64,000 nt of DNA from Clarireedia homoeocarpa (Eukaryota; Ascomycota; Leotiomycetes; Helotiales; Rutstroemiaceae), in contig LNKV01000024.1 of the NCBI GenBank assembly GCA_001465935.1, forward strand, positions 310,001 through 374,000. Direction: 5' to 3'. How positions within the stretch are numbered: the first letter of the stretch is position 1; the number at the start of each line of letters is the position of its first letter. The notes under the pieces are model-generated. The model ran no database searches and was not told where the DNA came from. It saw nothing but the letters and a program-made list of their open reading frames with translations. Shown here piece after piece: positions 1 to 11,560 of this stretch. Both the position numbers and the translations under genes were made by a program.

Positions 1-1126
1 CCTCCAGCGAAAAAGCCATATACAATAGCGAAGGCCATGAGCAAACCGAAATCTGTTCGAAGACCCCACAACAAAAATACTGCGAACGTAGACCCGACTG
101 AGGAAACGAGGATAGTTATCGCAGCGGAAGTCCGATCGTTGAGGTAGCCATGGATTAGAGAGCCAATTCCTGATGCCATCGACAAGACCGCAATAAGGAT
201 TGTACCCGTGATGGTTGGTAGGCCTATAGTGTGAGTGTACGAAGATAGATAAGTGCTGGGAAGAAGATATCCAAAAGCCTGGACAACATTTCCAATCTGC
301 ATCATCCAGAATGTGGTATGCTTTAGGAAACTCCACGACAACGGGCGTTGAGATACGGCTCGAGAGAGTGGTATACGAGGTTTCAAGAAAACAAGCAATG
401 GCGAGGTCATGATACAGAGTGATATGGCCCAGATTCGAAGTGTTGTTTTCGGCCCATATTTTTCCAGCAGAGAAGACATCAAGAACGGAAAGACAACACC
501 AGCAGCAGATTTTCCTGCGCCAATCGCCCCGTATGCAATGCCTTTTCGAGCAATGAACCATTCATCTAGGTAAAGGGTCGTGGGCGCATATAGTAAGCCA
601 GAACCTACAGCACACAGAACACCTTGCGAAGCGATAAGTTGCCACACTTCTGTTGCAAATGAAGACAAAACAAGGCTCCCAACTGTGGTGAGCAACCCAA
701 CTGGACCACAGTACGGGCGCAGCTGAGGGTAGCGTGTCAAGGCGGTGAACATGATTGGCATGGATAGGTATATCACCCCATTCAATGTCGTTCCAACTGT
801 GGCAACGGATGCATGCGAGCCCTTCAGTGTGTTGTGTGTCTGATAATATTCTTGGAAGACACCAAACGCTGTAGAGTAACCTAAACAACTTTTTAGATGG
901 GGTCAAAAATCAATACTGTCTGCTTACCCCACACAGGAGCCTGTATGACTGTACATCCTGCTAGGACTAGATACGCTTGCTTGCCATAGTCTGTTGGAGC
1001 AAGTGCTCGAGACTCAATCTCTGTTGTATGAGAAGCGTTCTTGGCTTCACCCTTAGATACCACACTTGTAACAGGAGTTCCGTCTCTCATGTTACGGAGC
1101 TCATAGTTCTCGGTAGGGATTTCCAT
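1..1126 (-). CDS. MFS transporter, monocarboxylate-porter type (3' end outside window)
   Basis: The gene runs leftward from an ATG at 1126-1124 and leaves the window, so the C-terminal half is missing. Exon 1 is 1126-928, a 47-nt intron occupies 927-881 (GTAAGC donor, TTTAG acceptor), and exon 2 is open from 880 to base 1. The protein begins with a polar cytosolic stretch of about 45 residues, then hydrophobic segments follow with APVWGYSTAFGVFQEYY, GSGLLYAPTTLYLDEWF and RKGIAYGAIGAGKSAAGVVFPFL. These resemble fungal MCT-like members of the major facilitator superfamily (Mch/riboflavin-transporter relatives), in which an RxGxAxG motif follows TM4. The likely role is proton-coupled uptake or export of a small organic acid or related solute at the plasma membrane; the substrate cannot be read from the sequence. 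Confidence 0.85.
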
Positions 1127-2054
1127 GTGTTTTTATGTATGGTCAGGAGTTGTATTTACTGGTGTAAAACGACACGGGTATTTGCGTTGCAAATCATGTC
1201 CACAGGATGGGCGTACATGCCTTTTATCATCTTACGCATGTATCCAAACCGCAATCATCGACTCGTGCACCAAGTTGGAGCTACCAAGGATCAGCACGAA
1301 ATCAACCAATCGTGGTTTAACCGTAAGGCTGACATTGCGCCTTAAGATTATTTGCTGGCGCCTTTTGGAGGACAGGAATCAGGAGAAAATAGCAAAAGAT
1401 CTACAGTGCGCACATTTTGTTTCTGTACCCCCAAGCTATTTTTTGTATTTGGATATCTTCTGGAAACACAGGCTCGCAGGGTCCGACACGAAATGGTCGT
1501 GCGCAACATTATTATCATCAGGTGATTGTCTCAAAAATGACCTCCTAGGTCAATTGAACCAATTGGCTTCCTTGTGTGCTCGAGCTCGCAAGAATATGCA
1601 ACAAAAACATCCTTACAAGTGTCCGAAGCAAGGGAAGTTAAAACAATAGCAAGCGCTATCGCATCGTTTTCCAAAACCAAACAACGGCATGGTACCATCT
1701 GTCGAACTTTCGTGGGATTAGAAAGTATGATCTTTCATTCCATTCGCTCAATGTTAGGATGTTTGAGTCGATGGCAGCCGGTTTTGAAGCTTCTCTTGGC
1801 TGCCGACAGATGGTGACCAAATTATCATTTCGTTCCGATCCGCTCGCAAACTGATGTTTTAGACCGATGTAATAGATGTCCACTCTATCATACCGGTTCC
1901 TCAAATAATAAGTGATATATTACTGGATTTTGACAAAGAAGATGATGAACATGTTATATAAATTTCCTCCACCCCAAGTTCATCCTCTACATGACAGATT
2001 GTTATGCTTATAGTTATATTTTTACATAAACAGTTCTTGTGACGACCTATTATC
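1127..2054. other. Intergenic, no gene recognised
   Basis: This is the divergent interval between the MFS gene on the minus strand and the glycine-rich membrane protein on the plus strand, so it should hold both promoters. Open frames of 80-174 codons occur, but they overlap one another on both strands, lack family features and show no consistent splice structure. Confidence 0.5.
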
Positions 2055-4572
2055 ATGTCTTCTACCTCATATTCCATTAATGGTGGGCGAGTATGGCGTT
2101 TCGTATTGCTCCTTGCCGCTGCACTTATGCTATCGGTATTTACTTTCTCCTCCGTTGATCGTACATCACACGCGCATTTAGAAACTCGAGAATCCCATGG
2201 TATGTCTGACTTATACATTTTTTTGGATTCTGCTCAAATTCATGGGCTAACTTGCAGCAGGTGTTCATCTCGATGAGAGGAGTTTCCTATCCTCGGTAGA
2301 AAGTGCTGGCGCAAGCCTTTTCGGCGGTGGGGCTAAAGCTGGTGGTGGAGGATTTTTTTCTTCTATAGGAGAGCTATTTTCTGAAAACTCTACTATAGGA
2401 GAGCTATTCTCTGGAAACACATCAGCACTCCTTGCTGGATTAGCATCTGATATAGCTGTTCCGGCCGGGTTTCTGGGAACAGGTCTCGCTACAGGAGCTC
2501 TTGCAGGAATTATGGGCATGGCTTTGCCGCCTTCAAACGCCACTGGCCTGAATTTAGCAGCACTAAACCTTGGCTCGGGACTTACGAAGACACTGGTCGG
2601 TTCTATAAGCGTTAATCCGGACACGAAAGATACAACAGCGAAAGCGGTAATGACGAATGATTCAATGAGTATGACTTTAGGAGCGGGAACAATTAACGGC
2701 GCAGCTCTCGCCTTGGCACAAGGGCTGGGAACAGGAGCATCAAACGGACTGAAGCTCACCCAAGCGTCTACAAATGCATCTTTCAATACTAGTGGATTAA
2801 ATGGAGCGGCAGGCAACCTTGGATATGGTCTTTCGTCGACGTTTCTTTCGGGTCTCAACACCAGTGACCTAATTACGAAAGCTATGGGGCAATTCAAGCT
2901 TGCCGACCTCTTGAGCGGTAAGAGTACTCTACTCGGAAGTTCTTTAAACGATATTGCCGCAGGCGCCGGCACAGGTCTGGGTTCGGGTGCTTCTCTCGGT
3001 CTTGGCCTACAAAACCAAGCTGCAATGCCAGTTCCACCTAATGGCTCAGCAGGTGCTGCACAACAGTTTACTTCTGGCCTGACATCTAGTTTCTTGCAAG
3101 GAGGAACTTTGAGTAAGTTGGCTAAATCGCTCATGGGATCCGGAAGTCCCGGTAGCGTTCAATCCACAGACATGAATTCGCCATCGGGTTCCGCACTGTC
3201 GAACCTAAACATCGCGGCTGTAGCACAAGGTTTTGCTGTTGGACTCCTCGACGGAGCAGGAAATACTTTGGCTGGCCAACCTACTCCGCCTATGCAAATG
3301 CTTTCATTCAATGATTCTGTTGGTGGTGCTGCGACTGGTTTTGGTCTTGGTCTTGGCTCGCAAGGTACAAAGCTCGTTAAACAAGTGCTCGCCAACCCAT
3401 CTGTTCTTGCGAATCTTACTGGCACAGCCACTAAACGCGATGGTTTGGTTGAGCGTGAAATTGTTTACGGAAAGGATATGATACCAGCGTCTCAAATCTC
3501 TGTCATCCAACGTCGAGCTGAAGCAACGAATAGTTCTCTCATCAACGCTCTCAATGCGACGACTCTTGACCCCATTCTTCAGATGGGTATCAATACCATT
3601 GGATGTGCGGGAGTGGGTGGTCTTGCATCTATTGGACTTGGTCTCATAGAGACAGGGACGATTGATATCAAACAGCTGACTGCTTTGATTAACATGAACA
3701 AAAATATCACTAATAATCAAACTTTTATCCTCACGAATGATGGGAACGAATATACGATAAATCTGGCGAAGATGGATGTTAGAATCAACGGTCTTCCGAT
3801 CAAGGACGCGATTATCGTTCTCACTCTTCATAGTAAGTTTCACCCGATTCAAATTTTCTCTATATCGCAAATCTGACACGTCTTCTTTCGAATAGTCCTT
3901 TTTGCAGTAATTGCCTACTTCATCCTCGCCCCCTTCGTTATGATCCTTCGCTCCACCAGCACTATCCTTCGCATCTCAAGTAATTCTTCCCTTTTCCCCA
4001 ATACCCCCTTCCTCAGAACTTGGACTCCTCGTGTGCTCTACATCATCGGCCCCCCTCTCGCCATCGCAACCTTCGTTCTTGGCTTCATTACCAGAGGCAA
4101 CAGATCGCATTTCGTCTCCGCGCACGGAATTCTCGGCATAATAATTCTCGTACCAACCATCGTTACCATAGCAGCAGCACCACTGCGCTCGAAGAATAAA
4201 GTGTTCAAAGGAACGTTTGACTGGGGCATGGCGCTGACGACGACGCTTGCTATGTTTGTGCTGTCCACGGGATTTGTGGACCTTGCGGGCTATAGCTTTT
4301 GCGCGGTGCAGGCGCTGCCGGTGGTGGTCTGGGTGTCGGTTGGAACGACGATTCTGGGACCGCTAACGGTGGCTGGGGGGTTGGTGGGGCTGGAGACTTT
4401 ACTTCTTAGGCAGGGGGGTAGAGGGAGGGGGGATGAGGGGAAGGGACTCAGGAATAGTGAGCTAGTCGAGGAAATTGTGGGGAGTTATTTCGAAGTGGAG
4501 GAGCAAGAAGAGAAAGAGAAGAGGGGCAAAGGGTTGAGAGTTGGAAAAAGAGGGGCAGTGAGCAGGGACTGA
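2055..4572 (+). CDS. Glycine/alanine-rich membrane protein with b561-like C-terminal TM domain
   Basis: Three exons, 2055-2199, 2261-3832 and 3896-4572, give 797 residues. Intron 1 has a GTATGT donor and a tandem CAGCAG acceptor; intron 2 has GTAAGT and AATAG. Residues 14-34 form a signal peptide or anchor. The middle, to about residue 480, is rich in Gly, Ala, Leu, Ser and Asn, with recurring blocks such as LGSGLTKTL, AQGLGTGASNGL, GLGSGASLGLGL, AQGFAVGLLDGAG and GFGLGLGSQGTKLV. Residues about 570-735 contain roughly five hydrophobic helices, one carrying VSAHGILGIIILVPT, which resembles the His-containing helices of cytochrome b561 proteins. A charged cytosolic tail ends the protein. I do not recognise a characterised orthologue; the b561 resemblance is inference from the helix pattern and His. 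Function unknown. Confidence 0.75.
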
Positions 4573-6459
4573 GTGGTTAAGATGGCTGGCTGGTACCAAG
4601 GTTGTCTTTGAAAGATCTTGTATTTTTATGACGGTTATGAGCTGATATTGTATTATTGTTGGTAATGGGAGTAGGGAAAAGGACTACGAATGGGTATACC
4701 TTACAAATGGGACTGAAGAGCGACCGCAAAGGCGATTTATTTGATATTCATGGTTCGTCCAGATCAGGTTTATCTGGCTTGCGATGTATAATTCATTATT
4801 TTAACTTACTTTCAGACTGCAACCATCACACCTCCTTCTTTTCCCTATTGATTCTGACATCTTCCAGCTGTTACACATCTATCTTGCCCACTTAAATGCA
4901 TCGAACAGGTCGTGGGAAATTGATATACCTTCAAACCTCCCATCACTAGATCTAGTTGTCCACCTGTCTGTGGGAAGTACGGACTCGCGACTTCCTGTAA
5001 TCTCGTATTCTTTCTCCATCATGTTTTCCTGTCCACTTGCACGACGTGGCGAACTTTGCATGAACCCTTATTTTGCCAATTTAGAGTCCACCTGAACTGA
5101 CCAACGACAATGCCATGGGTCCTGACAGTGTTGACAAGGCATCCTTGGATGGAAAGTGTTGTTCTGGCGCTGGTGCTGGTGCTAGTCGTGCCACAATTTA
5201 GAGTTGGATAGCGCGTTCTCATCTGGCATGTTTAGATCCCGGGTTCCGTATTACTCGGATTCTGTGCAGTAGTGTGTGAGAGTAAGAAAGGTGTTTGAGA
5301 CGACGGGAATGTCTGGGCAATAGAAGTATTGTGGGGCTGGCTGGAGGTGATGATGATGAGTGCTTGGACCTTTGCGGTAGTTGGAGTGCTGGCTTGCAAC
5401 GAGGCTGTGGATCATTTTTGCACCAGTTATCAGTTCCAATTCCATTGATACACTCATTATCGAGCCTACTCTCGATGCCGAGCTTGGGTGGTCAGGTTGA
5501 AGTTTAGAATATAAAGTGAGTGGTAGCAAGCAGAGGGAGCTTGATTTCGGTAATAAGGCTTTACGGCGAAGACTCATTGTGTATTGTGACCATAGGAGAC
5601 TTTGGCTTACCTTATGCTTGCTTGTGATCGAGTGAGTCGTTGTATCATTCGCATCTCGTGGTGCCATGCTGTGTTGGCCGTGGCTTCTTGCAGCGACATG
5701 TCAGCGACGTAGTAATGATTAGTTACCTGCTACTTCTCGATGGCGGCCTGCCCACGAGGAGAGAAACACTACTGCAGGCATATTACCCTGACCGCATGCG
5801 GCTGTAGGGTAATAGTGGTACAAAAGTTGATCGTACGATGCGCGTCTCTGCTGATTGACGCAACAGCAAGGCAATGGCAGGTAACAAAGGTGGCAGGTAA
5901 CAAAGGTGGCAGGTAACAAAGGTAGCAGTAACAGTGTTGATAATTCCAACGGAAGATGAATGTTTCCTTAGATGCAAAGGACTCCCAGATAACACCACCT
6001 GCTCTATTCCTACACATATCCTTCTCACGGTGGCATCGAGGCTTCTCAATGTGTGGAATTTTATAACTGATACTGTAGCAAATAACAAGGCAGACCCATC
6101 TGCGACATCGCGCTTGAGTTTCCTGTACACTGACTACCATTTCACATGAAAGTGCCCCTGCGGAGTTTCGGAGTCAGACGTTGTGGTATAGATATTATAA
6201 AGCTGGATGTGTTGTGAGGTTACTTGACTGAAGTTGTGGAATTTTTGGCTGTAGGTACCTATGCGATGCCGCGATGCCGTACAGGTACATGGCTCTGAAT
6301 TCATAGCGTACAGTAGCGACGTCGGTGTTGGGGTCGGTTCGCAAAACTTCACTTTTTTCTACAACACACGCGTCCCACCACCAATCACTCGAATATTCCT
6401 CCTACCACGATACAAGCACTTTCGAACAATACCAGATTGATTAACCAGCCTTACTCACC
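4573..6459. other. Intergenic, 1.9 kb, no confident gene
   Basis: The interval separates two plus-strand genes. A 138-codon minus-strand frame at 5251-5667 starts with ATG and has a GTAAGC after 19 codons, but the continuation looks like low-complexity sequence in every frame, so I do not call it. A 16-bp tandem repeat lies at 5875-5922. The 5' leader of the RNA-binding protein gene should be near 6350-6459. Confidence 0.5.
5875..5922. repeat. 16-bp minisatellite, three exact copies
   Basis: The unit TGGCAGGTAACAAAGG is repeated exactly three times and then decays (TAGCAGTAACAG). It lies about 540 bp upstream of the RBM8A-like start codon. No coding role is apparent. Confidence 0.9.
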
Positions 6460-7027
6460 ATGGCGGATACTGAAATGGACGTCGATGCCCCCTCCTCTCC
6501 TCAAGACAACCGACACGAGTCGAAGAATGCTTCAATGACCACCCACTCGAACGCGACAGCTGTGCGATCTATCGAAGGCTGGATTATCATCGTCACAAAC
6601 GTACACGAAGAGGCCAGCGAGGAGGACCTGAATGACAAATTCGCCGACTTTGGAGAGATCAAGAATTTGCATTTGAATTTGGATCGCAGAACTGGTTATG
6701 TCAAGGTGATATCATTTTTTATTTTTCCCTTTTTAACAATTTCCCCAGAAAAGTGGCATGGTCGCCTGATGGATGGCATCTACAAAATGACTAATGTTAC
6801 CTACGCCATAGGGTTACGCTCTAATTGAATATCCAACATTGGACGAGGCACGAGCTGCGATTGATGGAGCGCATAATACCAAGTTGTTGGACCAGACGAT
6901 CGAGGTGGATTTCGCATTTGTTCGACCACCACCAGGAGCAAAAGGTGGCAGAGGGGGTCGCGCACCAGCGAAAGGCAGAGCAAGAAGTCGGACGCGTAGT
7001 CCAAGTGGCAGAGATGGAGGCGATTGA
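6460..7027 (+). CDS. RBM8A: RNA-binding protein Y14/RBM8A, exon junction complex subunit
   Basis: Exon 1 is 6460-6705 and exon 2 is 6812-7027; the 106-nt phase-0 intron has donor GTGATA and acceptor CATAG. The 153-residue product has an acidic N-terminus (MADTEMDVD), a single RRM at about residues 40-118 with WIIIVTNVHEEASEEDL, FGEIKNLHLNLDRRTGYVKGYALIEY read across the splice, and a short C-terminus rich in Arg, Gly and Ser (RARSRTRSPSGRDGGD). Y14 binds MAGOH and eIF4A3 in the nucleus, marks spliced junctions and links splicing to mRNA surveillance. The length and order of parts match the family. Position of the intron inside the RNP1 region (after GYVK) is clear because the RRM is only complete after removal. 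Confident assignment by motif. Confidence 0.93.
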
Positions 7028-8106
7028 TGGATCATAATTGTGAAAGCCACAGAGGTTGGTGGAAGGTCACCGAGTCTCAGGGTCGGCGATAACTACAAAT
7101 CATGTGGTACGGCGAAGGGAAATTGTGAGGGGAAAGCTTAAGGCCGATATGTTCGCGGCCAAGACGTATCGGCGTTCATGAAATTCTATGCGCTGGTATG
7201 CGCTTCCTGCTGAATCCAGTGTTTGTCGCCACGCTAATAATCGGTTTCCAGTCGCGCGGTACCAAATAATTGCTTTTGATTCCTGTTGCATGATGTCCTT
7301 CTTGCGTTCCCCGATGACTAGAAATCTGAAATGTGGAGGTGATGGAGCTTCAATCCGTCTATGACAGCCGTTGCCACTTTACTCGCACGACATGACGGCA
7401 ATACACCTACGCACCAGAAGTAACTTCGAGCAGAAACAAGTGCCGTGTACAAATTACCGTATGCAAAAGGGGGGATCTGTACGTTCTGGCTTCGGAGATT
7501 GGATTGGGTGCTGAGGATCGTCGCCGGCTCCCCTCCCAGTTCGCCTCTTCCACCGTATCCAGGGCGGTACGTACTGTACCAAGGGTCCTTTTAAGTGCTG
7601 ACACCGGTGGTGAAGTCATGCTAGAGTCTATCCCCTCTGTATTTGGTAATCAAGCAGGCGTTACCCGATACTCGCACAGCTCGTTACTTGGTCCCAGACA
7701 ACCTTTGCTCTCCCCCGTACTGCCGCACTGCCGCACTGCCGCAAAATGCGGACATAACCTTCATCCACCCACCCACACACCAAAGCACCAAACCAGGAAA
7801 CAAGAGAATTCTTGGCATCGTACTGGGTTACTGGGTGCAAAGAGTGGCACACGCATCTTGCTGGCTCCCGTACGTCAAATCGACTGAGGCCAACACTTGG
7901 ACCAGTAAGATCCGGCCGCAGTAGACCACCAGACCACACTCCCCTGCTCTCCTATTTACTGGACCTTGTATCCTCTCCTGGTACACGGTTGTATATAATA
8001 CACCGCTTGGGACTACACCTGGGACTACAAATACAGCTCCATCTCCCTGTCGCAAACGACAAACAACAAACATCACACCAGTTTACTTTAATCAATTGAC
8101 AACATA
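7028..8106. other. Intergenic, 1.1 kb
   Basis: I see no gene. Overlapping open frames on both strands around 7400-8080 lack family features. A TATA-like element, TATATAAT at 7992-7999, lies about 110 bp before the start codon of the next gene and may belong to its promoter. A short GCCGCACT repeat occurs near 7721-7742. Confidence 0.5.
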
Positions 8107-9219
8107 ATGACCTCTACTTTTCTTGAAATCCTTCCGCGGGAGATCCGTGATCAAATATACGGCTACGTGCTATCGTCACCGTCGAGGCTTTTAACCCTTG
8201 CATCAAATCATAACCGTACCGAAGCAGCCGGAGAGCCTGAAGCCTATACCGACCCCCATTCAGCATATGGTACGCCTCCATACAAAATTCGATGCAAGTC
8301 CAATGGCGAAGAAATTCGGCTCTCTTTCTTAAGGACCTGCCGCCAAATCTACCACGAAGCCAAATTGGTTTTCTGGGAGCGAAACTCCCTTGAGCTCGAC
8401 GCCATTATTCCAGATGTCTACACAACCAATCGCACTTTAAGGAAATTACGAACATCAATGGGAGCAAACGCTGCCTCTGTTGAATTTACAATTAATATCC
8501 TGCGCACTTCAGCATACTGTCGCACGAAAGGCCAAAACCTGGTGCCCTTTGAGGACCAGTTGATGGACCTCGCGAAGTGGCCGAACCTGAAAAAGATACG
8601 ATTACATATGAACCTTGGGGAGGATGGGTGGGACAACTTCAATGGATACGGGCATACAGGACTTGCAAAATTACTTTATTGCAGGCGGAAGGGTGCAGAT
8701 GATTATTGGACCAACATATTACGATCGAATATGGAGGCTCTGAAGCTGGCGGGCGGAAAGTGCGGATACCTCTCGCATATCAAGAAAGAGCTGGAAATTG
8801 ATGCGGGGTATCCGCTACCCAATGGGAATGGCTTCCCGCAACGCATGTTGAAGATGTACAGTGGGAACCCGATGGAGGCTTTCCAGGAGCTGAACGAGGC
8901 GTGGTTCGGAAATCTGACCCTGAACGGAAAACTGTGTTATCAGGATGGCAAGGAGATAGAGGATATGTTCGTGCAGCAACCGGAGCCACGCTTGCCTACC
9001 CTGAAACACTTTTTCTTCTTCAAATACGACATAGATCGTTGGATTAATGGACAGTGCGGGTCGCTGTCTTGCGCTAAGTCGTGGCCTGCAGGTGAGGAGG
9101 GCAGCCAAGCGAGGAGGGTGGCGTGGGACGAGTCTGGAAGGGCGGGATGTTCGTTTGATCTCATGCGAGAGATTCACTGGCCCTGGAATCAGATGTCTCC
9201 TCCGGATTTTGTTCCTTAG
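8107..9219 (+). CDS. F-box/2EXR-like hypothetical protein
   Basis: A single-exon frame of 370 residues starts at an ATG in a good context (AACATAATGA). The N-terminus, TFLEILPREIRDQIYGYVL, followed at about residues 75-98 by LSFLRTCRQIYHEAKLVFW, is the pattern of the large fungal family annotated as F-box-like or 2EXR proteins: a short helical LPxEIRxxIY motif and a second LLxTCRQIYxEA motif. The rest is not similar to anything I recognise and has no membrane segment. Such proteins are numerous in Pezizomycotina and mostly uncharacterised; some may act as SCF substrate adaptors, which is not shown here. The gene stands alone between two long gene-free intervals. Confidence 0.8.
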   Translation: MTSTFLEILPREIRDQIYGYVLSSPSRLLTLASNHNRTEAAGEPEAYTDPHSAYGTPPYKIRCKSNGEEIRLSFLRTCRQIYHEAKLVFWERNSLELDAIIPDVYTTNRTLRKLRTSMGANAASVEFTINILRTSAYCRTKGQNLVPFEDQLMDLAKWPNLKKIRLHMNLGEDGWDNFNGYGHTGLAKLLYCRRKGADDYWTNILRSNMEALKLAGGKCGYLSHIKKELEIDAGYPLPNGNGFPQRMLKMYSGNPMEAFQELNEAWFGNLTLNGKLCYQDGKEIEDMFVQQPEPRLPTLKHFFFFKYDIDRWINGQCGSLSCAKSWPAGEEGSQARRVAWDESGRAGCSFDLMREIHWPWNQMSPPDFVP

Positions 9220-9402
9220 TCAATCCATATCATATTCTAATATTATAACTACTAATTTCTTCTCTTATTCTTTATGTCCCTACAATTCTCATTCCCAATC
9301 TTTGACTTTACATTACATGCCATAGCAATGGAGTGCGGGGTAGTCCCAAAGACCCCTAATGTTCTTCTTTGGTGCCTTAACGACCTCCGGTACTATCCCT
9401 AT

Positions 9403-9472
9403 GAATAAAGGTTAATCTGTTCTGCGTCTTGCCACTTACGAATTCAACCTTTATTCGTGGGAGGAGATGGTG
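9403..9472. repeat. Hairpin-containing repeat, copy A
   Basis: About 70 bp shared with the copy at 10405-10473 in the same orientation. It contains the inverted pair AATAAAGGTTAA (9404-9415) and TTCAACCTTTATT (9443-9455), a shared core TTCTGCGTCTTGCCAC between the arms, and a shared GGAGATGGTG after the right arm. The right arm differs from a perfect complement by one base. Confidence 0.85.
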
Positions 9473-10404
9473 AGACGAACAATCTCGTGGTCCAGAATTA
9501 CCCATAAGGCCATAACTCGCCCCGATATCCACTCTCACTGCCTGATCCTGGCATCGTAAGTTCGCCTCTCAGCCCATCTGGAGTCTGATTCTGATCGAGA
9601 ACGAGTTCCAAATCCCATCTGCCCACGGATTGCCGGTACGGGACGACAAACGAGCGTGGGGTCGGGTCATGCTTTCTTCCTTATCGTGTCCCGTGCATAT
9701 CACATGCGTGAGTCATTTGTCTATTAAAGGCTGGACTTTCAGCTAGGTGGGTCTCCCTAGTTTCGTGTCTTATGTACTGCGACGTTGTGATCTTACGCTG
9801 GGTTGCGCGAGGTACATGTATTGCTACCTCGCGTTTGCACTGTTTTCTATTTTCTACTTGACTCGGAGATTTTGTTCCGGCTTTGCGGGGTCGTGGGGTT
9901 GTAGTCGTTTCTCACGCTGATACAAACGGTGGTGCCCCGTATTGCTTCCTCTGTCTATACGTTTTCAATTTCTCGCCTCCTTCTCCTGAGTCTTCACAGA
10001 ACTAACTCCGCCAAGCTGGAAGACGCCTTCACATTCATCGCCCATCCCAAGTATTCCTTTCTCTTGTTTTTTTCGCCCTATCTATCTGCACAGCCTAGAG
10101 ACGTGTAAGCACATGGATAGTGTGTGGTTCCGAGGCCCCGGAGAAGGCTTACTGTGTTCTGGAGTGAGACTTTCCCATCTTCATCCCCAGGTCGCTTCCG
10201 GATTTTTCGGCTACCCTTCTTACCTTAGAGTACTGTAGGTCCGCTATCGAGCTTATCTTTATCTCCTTCCTCCCCTTTCTACTCCCATGCCCAAGATCTT
10301 CTGCAAGCATTTGCAGCAGAAACCGTCAATTTCGACCAATTGAATTCGGTATCACCCGCAGTCACATTAAGGATTATTTGCAGGAAGGAAGGATACCACC
10401 CAAT

Positions 10405-10473
10405 AAATAAAGGTTAATCTTTCTGCGTCTTGCCACCTAGATGTTTAACCTTTATTCATGGGGGGAGATGGTG
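10405..10473. repeat. Hairpin-containing repeat, copy B
   Basis: Second copy of the element at 9403-9472. Here the 12-bp arms AATAAAGGTTAA (10406-10417) and TTAACCTTTATT (10445-10456) are perfectly complementary. The flanks of the two copies differ, so the duplicated unit appears to be limited to about 70 bp. Confidence 0.85.
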
Positions 10474-10751
10474 CAACATGCTGTGGGTGAGTGGATATCA
10501 AGGGATTGATTTGAACTCAATACTTCCGACTCCACTTGCTTGCCTGCAGCACGGGAGGAAAAGAGCAAAAAATACGATTAGTGACATGTGATTGGAGTTT
10601 GCGAGGCTGAAGTGGGGAGACACGGAGCGGGGATGCATTTGTCCTGTGTCTTTATGTTTTATTCCTGTCATGGCATGGAATTATGATGGAGGACTATTCA
10701 AGATCGACCCATCTCATTGTCGTGGCGTGACGATCGACCTCGTCGCAATGT

Positions 10752-11560
10752 GTGAACGTTGAAATGATCTTCCAAGCGGTTGACCGTTTCTGTTCCGAAG
10801 TTCCGCGGCGCGACCCCATTCTTACTACATTCCTATCTTGTAGCATGTCGCCGGTGGAGAAAGGAGAGAGACATCATCGTGCTTTAGGCGAGCGCTTATA
10901 CTGCGTTGATGACTATCATCTTTGCAAAGATGCTAGGAATTTTCACATCACATTGCGTGGCCTTCTGCGGCTATCGCATGAATGTAGATCCTCACATTCG
11001 TGATATCAAGATCTCAAACTGATGATAGACAGTTTTCATACCCGAAGTAGAAGAATTAAGCATATTGTCGTCGATGAATATGAAGTCATTCATTTTGATA
11101 ATTATCGACAATGACCTTCGTCATTACAACTACGTGGAATATTTGCTGGGCGATCACCTATGATAAGCAGGATCTACATTGATTGCTGACCTGGAGATCC
11201 GGAGTTAATTTATTGCAAATCCCCACCCACAGAGCTGCAAGTTGATATTCTGACAGAAATTCGTGGGCCGGAATTTTGTTGATTTTGTGTTGTTTAGGAG
11301 TCTTAAGGATATTGCCAGTGCCCTTTCATGTGGTGCAATTGTCTACCCCAGAGCTCCTGGACATCTACAGAACTCACCCCCAAATGACCAAATCTCGAAG
11401 GCATCTTTCACCCTTTTCGACGAGACTTAAAATCTTATCATGGTCCAGTCTCAAGAGAAGGTAGGGCCCTAACATTTTCTATACGCGTCTTGTGAACGCA
11501 TTAGAAAATGCAGTTCCAAGCTGTCGCCCAATGTTACTCAGAGCGGCCTGACACCTAAGT
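10752..11560 (+). pseudogene. Possible decayed F-box-type gene fragment
   Basis: Coding-like pieces occur in changing frames. At 11223-11264 the frame reads PPTELQVDILTEIR, which looks like the start of an F-box; about 60 bp later, in another frame, VQLSTPELLDIYRTHPQM resembles the following region of fungal F-box proteins. An upstream 83-codon frame at 10752-11003 contains DDYHLCKDARNFHITLRG. Stops and frame changes separate these pieces and no splice signals repair them. This is inference from weak similarity; the region could also be chance open sequence. Confidence 0.25.

Noticed and set aside
1125..1649. 174-codon plus-strand open frame
   Set aside because: Overlaps the start of the MFS gene, has no ATG-supported structure and no recognisable protein feature.
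2265..3134. 289-codon minus-strand open frame rich in Pro and Ala
   Set aside because: It is antisense to the glycine-rich protein; its composition is the mirror of Gly/Ala codons and it has no own start context or family feature.
5251..5667. 138-codon minus-strand frame with ATG and an internal GTAAGC
   Set aside because: The sequence after the putative donor is low complexity in all frames and no acceptor gives a convincing protein.
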